Shown here piece after piece: positions 11,985 to 24,233 of a stretch of DNA of 64,000 bases (its first letter is position 1; the number at the start of each line of letters is the position of its first letter). The stretch is from the NCBI RefSeq assembly GCF_012489685.1, contig NC_080044.1:59883507-59947506 (forward strand). Reading direction: 5' to 3'. Both the position numbers and the translations under genes were made by a program. Below the pieces are notes generated by a model that ran no database searches, was not told the origin of the DNA, and saw only the letters and a list, made by a program, of their open reading frames with translations. This stretch comes from Lotus japonicus (lineage: Eukaryota; Streptophyta; Magnoliopsida; Fabales; Fabaceae).

Positions 11985-13805
11985 TTCCAATCTGAATGTT
12001 GTTCATTACACTTTGCTCTGATGATCAGGTACAATTCTAACTATAGATCTAGAAAACTGCAATCCTACTACCATACATTTTATGTTAGAATTGGAAACCT
12101 TTCTTATCGTTGGGATCAGATGTCCTTTTAGATGCTGCTGTGCTGTTGATGATTATTAGCGCTGCTTGTTTTCGTTGAGCTATAATTCATTATTTTTTTT
12201 TATTATATTCTTGATTTTCAGCTCTGAATACGGATAGTTGTTTAGAATTTTTAATTTGGTCTTGGTGAAAAAATTAGGTTCTATTTGTTGTCATATAGAA
12301 TTCAACCAACTGATCTTACTGTATACAGGTGCAAATTATGATAAATATTGTGAATAACCTGAGTACATAATTGACTTTTGTATTAGAATGGTCGTTGAAT
12401 TTCTACCTCTTCATTGTTATACTTTATTCCTGAATTAAACATTTTTTTTGACTTGTATGTATGAAAGATGTAAAGAACTGAAATGATATGGTAAGGTAAC
12501 TTGTTTGCCACACATATCAACTGATACTGGAGATCTGAAACTTTGGATTGGTCTTGTTGTCTTAGGATGAACAATAGATATAGGAACCATACTGACAACA
12601 TGTTTGCTTTAGCTTAGGTGACCCTTAGAGCCGTGCAATGGCATGCAAAAGCTACTACTTATGGCTTTTAAAATACTCGATTCTTATGACAGATGCGATT
12701 CTTATGCTGGTCAAACAATTTCAACTGATTTGCTTCAAAGGGACTTCCTAAGTGCTTACTATAACACCCAATCGCTTTGATAGAAGACTGCAGTCAAATA
12801 TATATATTTTGCAGTATTCTTTCTGCGCTTGCTGTTATCAGAGTTGATATCATCAGAAATCTGTTTCAGAAGTTACAAATTCAGCTGCTTACTGTACAGG
12901 TCCTTTAGTTCCTTATCATATCTTGTCTGTTGACTAATAAGATACTAAATATAATTTTTTACCTACAATTTTGTGTATCAGGCTCACTTTAGCTAGATGA
13001 ATAGATCAAAGCTTATTACCATTTGTAATTTTTTGAAGTCAAATTTATTTCGTTATAGATTACTAGCTGTTAATGTTAGAACCTAGTTCAGTATCAATTA
13101 TTCAGATGTCTGACTGCCAGTGCATAAACTGTTCCAGATGCAAAGGAAGCTTTGCCAAACTTTGCCTGTTTCATTCTCTTCCTGTTTAATTTGAAAACTA
13201 ATCTGTAAAATAATTTTTAAGACTGGAAAGAGTAAACTAATTTTGGAACGGTTGAACTTTTTTTTTTGCCTTTATGTTTTGTTCTTGTTCAACTTAATCT
13301 TTGATTCCGCTGATGATAGCTAGATTATGGAACTATGGGCGTCTGAAAGGCAAACACGTCTTCACATTTTGATAACTTACATGGCATCCTTGTGTTAGGT
13401 CGTTCACTCTTTGATTCTACTGTTTTCAATTCATAGTGTAAAAGACAGAGCAAAATACCAATCATTCAAAATAAATGGCCAAGTTATAGCAAAATATTAA
13501 TGCCGCGGAGATGCTCTGAGTTGACAATAACATGCAGGTAATTGCTATCCTGTACTATAGTCACTGTCCTAAAAGTAAAATTTATGGAGGCCTATTACTC
13601 ACTATCCGGTTTAGCCTCCATATTTAACATAAGTGTTGAACTCGTGCACAAGAAGAATAAGATGGGAAAATAAAAAGCAAGAAGAATAATAATAAAGAAG
13701 AAAAAAAATTCCCTGTCCATATATCAAATGTTAACTTGCCATTCCTTTATATAATTATCGAGGCTGACAACGATTCAATACCAAATCAATAAAATGTGTC
13801 GATAA
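11985..13805. other. ATS1 3' UTR and intergenic region
   Basis: A short 3' UTR follows the stop. CAG|GTACAATT near 12029 looks like a donor, so the 3' UTR may be spliced. The rest is AT-rich with scattered stops in all frames; I see no gene and no clear mobile element. Confidence 0.45.
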
Positions 13806-13807
13806 AA

Positions 13808-14073
13808 AAATTTCACAGTGCATATAAATTAAATTCGTGATGAATTATAAAATAAAATCAATGTAAAAAATAGGCAAATAATACCTTTCTTTTATAACAA
13901 CTAACTTGCATTTGGAGTAAATCCCACGGAGTTAAATGTGTTATAAAGAAACTTCACAGTGCATATAAATTAAATTCTTGATGAATTATAAAATAAAATC
14001 AGTAAAAAAATAGGCAAATAATACCTTTCTTTTATAGCAAATAACTTGCATTTGGAGTAAATCCCACGTAGTT
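13808..14073. repeat. Tandem duplication, unit about 141 bp
   Basis: TTCACAGTGCATATAAATTAAATTC starts at 13812 and again at 13953, and the similarity runs through to AAATCCCACG(G/T)AGTT in each copy (ends about 13933 and 14073). The copies differ at several positions, so the duplication is not very recent. No coding potential. Confidence 0.8.
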
Positions 14074-14434
14074 TTTTCATCTCCTACGCAACAAAATGCA
14101 GTGCAATAAGATTATCGATCAGATTTCTTTTGACCACTAATTGGGTAACCTCCATACTCACTCCACTCAATGCTTTTAAGTCCATTCTCTTCCGACATAT
14201 CTAATAGGGAAATCTGTGTATAAGAGGACCCGCAAGATCACTTTTCACATGGTCAAATTAGATAACACACTATTATTAGTGATTGTCTACCAACTTTGTG
14301 TCTCATTGGTACGTGTCTTCTTTTGTTGTTATATGGACTATCATTAGCAATTCAAATAGCAACACGTGAATCATATTGGACTCAAGTGTGAGGTGCTGGT
14401 CTTCCCTATAATGATGTATGAACCATTAAGTATT

Positions 14435-15728
14435 TGGTGCTTGCTACCATACCACAAGATTTAGTTTGGGTATGATACATGAGCTGAAGTGGACCAATCA
14501 AACAAATCTAAAGTGTAATTAATTAAGCATTTTCTCCTTTTATTTTTTTCTGTGAAATAAATGTTAATAAAAATTACATTCTTTACTTAGTAGTCCTTGG
14601 TTAATAAATCAATTGAGAATGACCCTCCTCCTCCTTCATCAAGTTCTTCATCTTCATCATCAAAAAAATTTCCAGAAAATCAAACTCTGCACAATGACAA
14701 GCTTTGTTTGGCGAAACCCAGTAAAAACAAAACGATAAAAAACATCCAAAATCGAGATCAGAGCACCACCGCTATCAAGTTTGAAGCTTTGTAACAACCA
14801 TCGAATTAGAGAATCAAAAACCCCAAAACCCAGAAGGAAGAGGAGGAGGCACCGTCTTAGATCTCTCGGTCGATTTCGAATCTCGATCTACGAAGGATGT
14901 GGGTTGAGCGATGGTGGGGATTCAACCCAGATCAGACCAAACCCCAGATCGAGGAGGAGGAACCATCTTAGATCTCTCCATCGTTTTCCAATTTCAATCT
15001 GTGAAGGAAGTGGGTCAAGCTCTCTATCTACAAAGGACGTGGGTCGAGCTTTTGGGGTCGAGGTCGATGGGCGGTGGTGAGGATTCAACGTCTGAGTGCG
15101 ATCTGGAAATTTCACAAAAAAAAAAAAAATTGAAGAAGAAATCATCTGGGTGTCACCGTTTTGGTTCATGCTGCACAAAATGGAAGCGGGGTTTGTGCGT
15201 CGTGTAAGTGGCCAACTACGTTTTTGCTTGATATGTGGAAGATGTTATATTATGAAGGGAATGGATACATTAAAGCCTTGGGGTTGTGCAATTCGATCCT
15301 TGATGAGTAGGAGATCCTTGAAGCTGAATCAATCCTCTTGAGAGAATGGAGATTTGATATGGTAGGGAGGGCTTGTGGATCTTTTCTCCAAATCTGGATT
15401 GTGGAAGATGAAGTGGGGTTTTGATTTTGGTGAGGGAGATGCTAATAAAGAAGATGAAGATGAATTTCTGGGTTAAGATGAAGCTTAATCTCTTTTTCTG
15501 AATGTGAAAATTCTAAAACGCACAAAAAAGAAGTTTCATGAAATTGGGTTACCACTTAATGAAATTACAAAATTTTTAAGACCATAACATAATTAATACA
15601 AATCTTTTTTTTTGTTTTTCGTTATTTTTTAAAAAGAAAAATAAAGAAGTCAAAGTTTACGGTCAAAACAATTCTTATTGGTCCACATCACTCATGTATG
15701 ATACAATTGTGGTATGGTAGTATTTACC
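14435..15728. mobile_element. Mutator-like non-autonomous element with 9-bp target duplication
   Basis: The left end (CTACCATACCACAA..., then TATGATACATGAGCTGAAGTGGACCAAT, 14444-14498) is repeated inverted at the right end (15683-15722), giving imperfect terminal inverted repeats of about 65-80 bp. The flanks read TTAAGTATT (14426-14434) and TTAAGTCTT (15729-15737), 8 of 9 identical, matching the 9-bp duplication of Mutator-like elements. The interior is richer in GC and purines than its surroundings. It contains an internal 111-bp-spaced duplication (about 14841-14905 and 14952-15015) whose sequence looks like an exon or leader, so it may be a Pack-MULE with captured host DNA. No transposase is present. 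Confidence 0.55.
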
Positions 15729-15737
15729 TTAAGTCTT

Positions 15738-17401
15738 TTAGTCATTTTGTTTTTCAACCTGCGAGTTAAAGAGGTATAAATTCCAATTTCATTATTGATT
15801 GAGTTATGCACGTTTTGCTTTGATGATTTTAATGAAACAGACCCGTCTCCTAAAGTAAACATGTACAATTGTACATCTGGTCTTTATTTTAAAGATCCAC
15901 TAACTATCGACAACTTTACTACCTTTAGGCAAGTTTACTAGTGTGGTTACTCATTATGGACTATCGCTTTTGACTGCATCTTCCCAACAATTAAAATATA
16001 TTGACTTGTTTTGTTCTTCATAACTCTTAGGATCCTCATCTAACGTGTAGCCATATATTATTACTTCTTCTATGATTTCATCAAGATCTCCTGTTTCAGC
16101 TAAAATGAAGTCCAATATATCCAAAGAACTAGTGTTATTTCGATGAATAAAACACAATTAACTTTCCATATTTATAAATTATAATAACTCTATTTCTTTC
16201 TTCCTGCTACTTCTTCACACTACTTGATGTGAGACTTGGATGAGTCATTACTTTCTCTACATTTTTCTTCCTCACACTACTTGATCCAAGACTTAGATGA
16301 ATATCCACTTTGGCACAACATGTCCTCCCTTCTTTCAAAGTCTCACATTCCTTCACTTTGTCATTAGCTACATCCTTCATCCTTTGGGTTTCGTGAATCC
16401 TTCATGAATTTTGACCACGCTTCAAATGATTGGCGTGATGCACTACATTATTTCTCTTCCTCCCTTGATTGGAACCTCGGCTTCTTTTCCTCTCGTGATT
16501 AAAACTTTGGCTACAGTATCACTTGACGAAAACCAAAAGATGAAAATTTCATACTTGCGGAAGCACACCCAGAAAAAGCAGAAAAATTATACAGTAGATA
16601 AATAAATAAACATCTCATCTACTAACTTAAAATGCAAGGTTCAATTGCACTGTTCATGTGCACCTTTTTTTTTTGGGTGCACATTCCTGATTGTTGGGCC
16701 TATTTCTTATTTGGGCTCCTATGGTTCAAAGATAGTTTACTGATTAGGTAGGTTTAGCAGATTTCAACCCTACACCCTCTTCAGACCAAAAAAAATACCA
16801 TACACCCTCTCTCCCGTCAACATTCCTTAATCCTGAGGAGCTCTTATCTATGCGCTGTGCTATCCTCCCTAAGCCTTTTGAGCTAGATTTTCTGCCATTG
16901 TATGATGCTACTAAGCTATTGAGCATATCTATCATCTATTTTCCCTTCTTCAGATCCATAAAGCATGGTGTTTTTGACATCTATAAGACTGCAATGGATA
17001 TCACCTCATAGGTATTTTTCCTATACCCTATTTCGTCCCGTACTTCCTTTACAGCTGCCTTAATTTGATTTGTAAATTTATCTTTTGGAATTTGAAATGG
17101 AACTCGGATTCTGAGATTGTTGCTAACCGTATTCTTCTGATATTCCCACTTTGTGTTCCAGTCCCTTGTCCTGCCCCCAAACCCTTATTTTGGTCCATTT
17201 ACACGGCCAGTTGTTGCCTATGATCTACTCCATCGGCTACCATATATCAGCTATACTTTTTTTCCAGTTCATTTACAGTTGTCAATTTGTTGTTGTTGTA
17301 CAACTTGCAGTTCTTGGCTATAAATACAACTAAGTTGTTCTTCTGATGCCCATACGTTTTTCAGTTCATTTTCTTGCTTTGAGTTTGTTGCCTTGATCTG
17401 A
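15738..17401. other. Intergenic region upstream of the RPA1-like pseudogene
   Basis: No recognised gene. A minus-strand frame at 15954-16157 encodes a 67-residue acidic segment (ETGDLDEIIEEVI) that may be a gene remnant, but nothing supports expression. A small palindrome (GTGCACC, T run, GGGTGCAC) lies at 16658-16682. Confidence 0.35.
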
Positions 17402-19170
17402 ATGGGAGATATGAGTGGTCGTGTCAACCCCATTAAAATACTCTGTCTAAGAAAGAAATTCCTGAGAATTAGGACTAGGGTTATCCGGATGTGGGAAATT
17501 TGCCCTGTGAATGAACCATTGAGTCTATATGCTATTCTCATTGTTCTAATTGATGCTAAGGTTTAGTCCTAATCATATATGTTAATCATATTAGTATATA
17601 ATTTAGTAATTTATCTTTCTTTGCCTCTTTGTTATGAAACTGTGTTTGTGTGCATTTGTGTTTATTTGGGATTATTGATGATTGAAACCAATTGGAGTCC
17701 TGGTATATTGTTCTTTCTCAAACTGTACCGGTAGGAGTTAATTCATTTACCTCCAACCTTGCCCTCATGGTACTATTTAACCTATGTCCTCAATTTGGTT
17801 GGTTGTAAATTAGAAACCTCAATTTGGTTGGTTGTACATTAACACCATCATTACTGCTGATTTGTTCAGGGACTCGAAAAAGGGCTAAAAATAGTCCTAA
17901 TAATTCCAGATTTACACATTTCACTCAACAAGTTCTCAATTTCTTCCTTTTGATAATGTGGATTATTAGTTAGGATCATTCAATATGATTGCATGAGCAT
18001 GCTCTTTAGTTGGTGCCTCTTGACCATATACATTAATTTGATTAGTATATAATTTTTATTTTATTATCAGTCCTCAGTTGGTATTGTGTGACCTTTAGTC
18101 ATTGGTCATGTTGGTTGTTGTTAATGATAGAGACAAAAAATTGAGGCAAGTGCTCGGAAGGAAATGATCTCTAAATTCAGGTCCAAGCTGCACGAAGGAC
18201 ATGTCTATAGGATATCTAATTTTACATTTGTGTCCAACAGTGACAACTTCATGGCTTCTGACCATGAATTCAAGCTACTTTCAATGAAAGAACACAGACA
18301 ATACTTGAGGAATCCCCTGCCATAGAATGTCTTTTCGTTCAAAAATTCTGAGGAAATATTAGCAACTGGTGGTGAATCTGACTACCTAATTGGTATGTGC
18401 TTGTCCTACACCTCAATACTCCATTTAAATCGCATTTTTAACTATCCCATTTCCCAATTGTGAATTCTGATCATTTTCTATTTCTAATGATTCAATTGCT
18501 TATAGACATGATTGGATTAGTCACCAATGTTTCAAGTGAGAAGCAATATCCTAAAGCTGGCAAAGTAACCAGGATGATTGAGCTTGAGATTACGGATGTT
18601 AAACATGTTTCTATATACAATGTTCAATGTTTATTTGCTATCATTGTTGGTGGCTGACTATATGAATTCTTCTCATCCTACTGTAGGGGAGAAATTAATT
18701 GTGCTTTCTTTGGCAACTATGTTGACATTGCTGTGGTAGAGGTTCAAACTCCGAGGAAGGTAGTGAATTGAGACCTCCGCGAGTTAGTTTCGATCTAGCT
18801 TAATTTCTAATTATTTTTTTTTTTTGTTTAGATGATCAGCCGTGGGAACTTCTCTAAAGTCCAGATTGGAAGCCATGAGTCTATTGGTGATTATTCTGCA
18901 AACTTGTCTAAAATAGGACCCAATGCTGTTTTGCTTGATGAAATTTCACCATGAGATGGATCTGGTGTCTCTTCTTCAGTCCCGAGTGTTGGAAGTGAGG
19001 GTACTTTTCCCAAGCCTGCTGAGAAGATGAGGCTTAGGTCTGTCAAATTGGAGAAGGAGTAGTAGTTGCAACTGAATAAGTTAGAATAAGTTTTAACAGT
19101 CAGCGGCATGCTCAAACGAAGTCTTTTGGTTGTATTTGCAGTAGGTGATGGCTGGCTTAGTTGTTTCATT
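17402..19170 (+). pseudogene. RPA1-like (replication protein A 70-kDa subunit) pseudogene
   Basis: Exon-like blocks line up with the plant RPA70/DUF223 family: 17402-17560 (RTRVIRMWEI... ending LIVLIDAK), 18131-18379 (KIEASARKEMISKFRSKLHEG, HVYRISNF), a block after the acceptor near 18508 (DMIGLVTNVSSEKQYPKAG) and one from about 18687 (GEINCAFFGNYVDIAV). Phases agree across the first three blocks. The frame is broken by a TAG at 18323-18325. After ITDVK (about 18603) no GT donor remains before the next block, so a splice site also seems lost. OB-fold proteins of this family bind single-stranded DNA. They are multiplied in plant genomes and are often carried by Helitrons, but no Helitron ends or Rep/helicase were seen here. 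Confidence 0.7.
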
Positions 19171-21200
19171 TCTCTATCTGTATTATGTGTTCCTATAGTA
19201 GCAGTTGGTGTTTTTTTGTAAGGTGGGATGTTGCACTCTCAAAGTAGTAGCCACTGATGCTTATGTTGAATATAAAATTTGTCTCTATTCCTTTGCAAAT
19301 CATCTATTATTTTCAACTGCTATATTATGATTATGATTTTACTATAATGCATCATGTGGTCAGATATTTCAACGTATATTTATTATTTGTTTCCACCCCA
19401 CCCTTCCTCCTACTCAATTTCTATGTTTTGAAATTAGCATGTTCTCATTCCTGAAGTGTCTCATGGTTCTACAACCAGGTGCAGTGGCTGTTTTAATTCT
19501 TGCCCTTTGTCTTTGCTGCACATCAGGTGTTTACCAATCATTGATTAGAACTGTATGTATAAACATATTTACATCATGTAATTTTGGCTCATGCACATGT
19601 GCACCTATTATTTAGTTTTTTTTTTACACTGTATGGTTTTTTTTTGAACGTTACATTGTATTGTTAAGGGAAGTAATACTATACCCAATGATCATTATTT
19701 TATTTTTTTAATTCTAGAACCACCAAGTGTACAAGCACTAAGATAAATGTTTATTTGAGTTCAAAAAAAGAAGATAAATGTTTATTTTAAATAGAGGTGT
19801 AATCTGACCGGATTGATTCAAATTTAGTGTGTTTAAATGACTGAAATAATTAAAAATGATTGGTTTGGATTCACTGCGAGAGTAAGAAATAGGTGTGTTA
19901 AATTAATCTTGATAGTAAGTGATAGTGTAACTACATTCTAAACCCTTAGATGAAAAAAAATAATGCTTAACATTTTTATTATTAGATAGGGATGCAACGC
20001 TTCTCTTATATTCTGCCCCATTGTATCAGATATTAAAGTGTGTTCTTTTCTTATACACAAATCTCACTAACCAATTAGACTCTGATCAATATCCTATTAA
20101 TATTGCATAAGCTATGTGTCCTCAGTATTCTTGTGGAGTTTGGATCACTATTGATATTGCATAAGCTATGTGTCCTCAGTGTCCTCAATATCCTATTAAT
20201 ATTGCATAAGCTATGTGTCCTCAGTATTCTTATAGGAATATTTACATGTTATGGATGTTTTTTTAGGATCTGTGTAAATTTGTAATGGGAGGAACAATAC
20301 TTGGCAAAATTTGATGAAGACAAAATATTGGAGGTAATCAAATTTAGAGCATGGGATTGTCTCAGATGCAGATCAAAGGGATTTCGTTATTCATTTTATG
20401 AGAGAATTTAAATCTCTTGACTTGTATTGAAGGAACTTTGCATCACTTACTGTATGTTGCTGTCCATTATGTGCTGAAGGTTCAAGAAAGGATTAGAGAG
20501 GGATCTGTCTTTGGCAGATTAAGGAATGTTGTTAGGATTTTCTCTTCTTAGCTCTTCTCTTGACTTTTTCTATTTTTGCCCTCTTTGAGGTGTAGCTTAA
20601 GTGGGCAGAAGTACTTATTGGAGGCTGTTTAGTGTTTTTCCTTAGTTCATTAGCTCTAATTATCTATACAATCTGGTTTCCAAACTCTGCTACTACATTC
20701 TCTTTAACCTATTTTATATACTGATATTTATTATATAATGTTAATTAACTTTTTAGTAGTAACAATATGGAAATAATATGAAAATTTAGTAATAATATGG
20801 AAACTTAGTAGTAATCCATTTGTACATTCCGTGAACGACCTTAAATACGATTCAAAAATCACAGCCTCCACGGGTATAATCCTAGTAAAGTTAATGCAAT
20901 TTAGCACGATTTGCCTGATCGACAATCTCAACAAATTATTGTATTACTCAACTACATCTTTTTTACACGAATAAAATTGCAAACTCTTATTGTGCAATTT
21001 AATACTCCCTCTGTTCATATTTACAAGAATCAAATGGGAGGTACACTTTGAACCTTTTTATAAGAACCAACTTTGAGTTTGTGGTGCATTAATTAATTTT
21101 GGACAAGAATGACCTCATTAAAAAAAAAACGTGGATGTGTTTATTTGATGAAGCCGACCCATTCACGAACAGTGTGCTAGTCAGAGAGAGCTGAGCAGAG
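19171..21200. other. Intergenic region before UBC2
   Basis: AT-rich, with no recognised coding frame. It holds the small tandem repeat at 20102-20225. At 21003, TACTCCCTCTGTTC resembles one end of a Stowaway/Mariner-type MITE, but I found no matching second end. Confidence 0.4.
20102..20225. repeat. Three copies of a 25-bp motif
   Basis: ATTGCATAAGCTATGTGTCCTCAGT occurs at 20102, 20156 and 20201, all in the same orientation, with related spacer sequence (CCTATTAAT or CACTATTGAT) before each copy. It is a local tandem duplication with uneven spacing. Confidence 0.85.
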
Positions 21201-21659
21201 CACCTCTAAAATGAAATTCGGAAGAACCAACCAATAGCTTTTCCTTTTCTCTCAGCCGCCATACGATTCATTCATTCCACCCACCACCACCGTTCACATC
21301 CTCAATCGAACTCACACTCTCACTCGTAAACGGGTGAGTCCTTCTTCTTCTTCTTCTTCTTCTTCATCTAATCTCGCTTTTTCCTCCATCTTCGATCTTA
21401 CATATTTTATGCCCTAGACGGTGCCGATGATTGATACAGTGTGTGGATCTATATCGAGAATCAATTTTTTATTTTCCGTTATTTTTTGTTGCCGACGATG
21501 CTCTGTGTGTGATTAATTGCGAATACTTGAATTATTATATGATTATCCACTGTTGGAATTCAAATTAATTGTCTAGGTTTTGTTGTGTTGGAATTTTAGG
21601 AAGAGTTGAATTTTTTACTGTTTCTTCTTTGTGGCTGTTGGTTTGTATAGGTGGTAGCG
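21180..21659 (+). promoter_or_regulatory. UBC2 leader with a 5'-UTR intron
   Basis: A leader exon ending CGTAAACGG (21333) is followed by the donor GTGAGT and a (CTT)n run. The acceptor TTGTATAG ends at 21650, 9 bp before the start codon. A first intron in the 5' UTR is common in plant ubiquitin-pathway genes and often raises expression; that role here is inference. Confidence 0.65.
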
Positions 21660-24233
21660 ATGTCGACTCCGGCTAGGAAGAGGCTGATGAGAGATTTTAA
21701 GAGGCTGCAACAAGACCCACCTGCAGGAATCAGTGGTGCCCCTCAGGATAACAACATAATGCTCTGGAATGCTGTCATATTTGGGTAAATTGGATGAAGA
21801 TGCATTGTTCTGTTTGTATTCGATCGCTTTATTTTATTTTAATAATTTCACTTTGTTTAAGTATGGATGGATAAGCAATTTCTGCTTTCTTGTCTGCTTT
21901 GTATTGCAGTCCTGATGATACTCCATGGGATGGAGGTGAGTCAGTCCTTTTACTACTACGGCTTCTATTTGAAAACAGTTTTGATTCAGTGTCAATTTGG
22001 TTACTCAATATCTTGTGTATTACTTGTATCTGTGATATTACATGAACGTGCTTTAATGGATGATTGTAGAATTATGTTGCAAAGAACATCATACTCATTG
22101 TCCTTCCATCCTCTAAAAGATTTTGGGATGCTCTTCATATCTGTCTAGATTAGTTAAAATATAGTGATTTTTATTGAACTTGCATATAGATACTGGTTGG
22201 TGCTTTGGTGCTATTTTATGATTTTCTTTCTCTTCTGTTTTTGTTTTCCAATTTTAATTCTAACTATTGATTGTTATATGGTCTTACTTATATTGATGCT
22301 CTAACTGTTATGCCTGTTAGAGACTGCATGTACCCTCTTTTGAAAAATATATGTTCTCTCAGACTATCCAGCTAAACTTTATTGTACTTTATTTTCGCAA
22401 AAAAATTAGGTGCTCACGGTCAAGTAGTTTTTATGTACATATTTGGATGTCATTTTCTTTTCTGTATTTAATTATATGTATTTTCATAACTTCATGTCTA
22501 CATATTGAGTTATTCAGGTACGTTTAAGTTGACTCTCCAATTTACTGAGGACTATCCTAACAAGCCACCCACTGTGAGATTTGTCTCTAGAATGTTTCAC
22601 CCAAACAGTAAGTTTTACGCGGAAAACATTGACCTTCTTATACATTAGTTAGCTATCTTGCTATTAATGTCTTTTTCTGCTCTGGGCAGTTTATGCGGAT
22701 GGAAGTATCTGTTTGGACATATTGCAAAATCAGTGGAGTCCTATATATGATGTAGCTGCTATTCTCACTTCTATCCAGGTATCTTCTTGTAATCAATAAC
22801 ATCATAAGGTTATTAAACCATGAATTGCTAATTTTTTACCTGTGAGTCATAATCCTTAACAAATAGTAAGATTTAGAGACACAATGAAGCGTAGATTGAT
22901 ATATTATGTATCATACAGATGATGCATATTGCTCAATGTAATAATTTTTAACTACTGAGTTGACTGAATAACTTGGCCAGAAGTCTCACAAAACAATATC
23001 ACAAGTCAGAACAAATGCAGAGCAATCCTAGCCAAATAACATGCACATAGAGTGAGCGCTGTGAAACCTTTTTAGCAGAATGGAAACTGAGCTATTCAAA
23101 AGCCAATTAGGGTGCATGGAGTGAGTTAGAGTGCATGACTGTGATACTCCTGTGTCAGAATCATGAAAACAGAGCATTGGAATTGTCAGATAGGATATGT
23201 TTAGTAACATTATCTAGATCCTAAACAGAGTTTATTTGACTTTTCAATTTCTTTTGAGAATTAGTGAAAGAATCAAGAAAGAAAAATTAAAGTAGGCCTT
23301 GTTTGCTTTAGAACATGTTTCTTGTTTTGACTTTTAATTATAAATGCACTTGTGTTTTACTTCCTATTTTCAAATGTTTGTATACAAAACAGTGAAAACA
23401 ACGTGCTATTGTTTCCACTGTTTCCCATAGAACCAATTCTAATCTTTGAAAACAGAAAATAAAGTAAAAAACTAGATCCTCCTGTTTTGAAGACTCCTTT
23501 CTCAAATAATTATTTTGCTTATAAAGACCACACTAAGTCAAATACATGAGAGAATTTTGTTTTAGTATTCCAGATACATATATATATATATATATGAACT
23601 CATTAGGCACTGGGAATTGAAGCTGGTATGAATTGTGCTAATAGGCTACAAGCCTATGATGCACATATATATATATATATATATATATATCAGTTGTTTG
23701 CCCGTCTATTGTTATTATGGTTCTAGCATATTAAATATCTATAATATGTTATGCACCATGCTTCAATGTTGCCCTGTATTGGGATCATGGTGTCAGTGGG
23801 CCTTATTGCAAGAGTATGGTCCTGTGCTGGGAACTTGGTGCCAATCTTCCCTTTTTCCAAGAGTATGGCATGGGCCATTTACTTAAGAATGGGATGACAT
23901 TGAGCATCATTTTTTGCCACTCTGATATAACCTGAAATATCTTAGCTACTAGGGTGGTTGGGGTGTAGAGAATTTTACTATGCATGGCTGAAATGTCATA
24001 TTTATGTAGAGTATTTTCATGGCATTTTTTAAAAATTGATCTATCCCTGCTCTGTAGTTGTTATTGTTAGTATGCTCTAAAAAGTAATTATTTCTTCTTG
24101 GCAGTCATTGCTTTGTGACCCCAACCCAAATTCTCCTGCAAACTCGGAAGCAGCTCGAATGTTCAGTGAGAACAAGCGTGAGTACAATCGAAGAGTGCGG
24201 GAAATTGTGGAGCAGAGTTGGACAGCTGACTAA
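21660..24233 (+). CDS. UBC2: Ubiquitin-conjugating enzyme E2, RAD6/UBC2 type
   Basis: Five exons join in frame: 21660-21784, 21910-21935, 22518-22607, 22690-22778 and 24105-24233 (TAA), giving 152 aa, the length of plant UBC1/2/3. The whole protein is the UBC fold. It opens [20 protein letters not shown], carries the HPN triplet (FHPN), and has active-site Cys88 in [11 protein letters not shown]. It ends VEQSWTAD, without the long acidic tail of yeast Rad6. In this family the enzyme takes ubiquitin from E1 and, with BRE1-type E3s (HUB1/2 in plants), monoubiquitinates histone H2B; it also acts in DNA-damage tolerance. UBC1, UBC2 and UBC3 cannot be told apart here. Intron 4 is long (1.3 kb) and carries an (AT)n microsatellite at 23665-23690. 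All junctions are GT-AG with no lesions. Confidence 0.96.
23665..23690. repeat. (AT)n microsatellite in UBC2 intron 4
   Basis: A pure AT dinucleotide run. A second, shorter run lies at about 23577-23595. Confidence 0.9.

Noticed and set aside
15954..16157. Minus-strand 67-residue acidic frame
   Set aside because: Some gene-like character, but no recognisable family, splice partner or second copy.
16658..16682. Hairpin GTGCACC-T run-GGGTGCAC as a terminator or Helitron end
   Set aside because: No CTRR end follows and plant genes do not use such terminators; probably chance.
21003..21120. Stowaway-type MITE (TACTCCCTCTGTTC end)
   Set aside because: Only one end seen; no inverted partner before the UBC2 leader.
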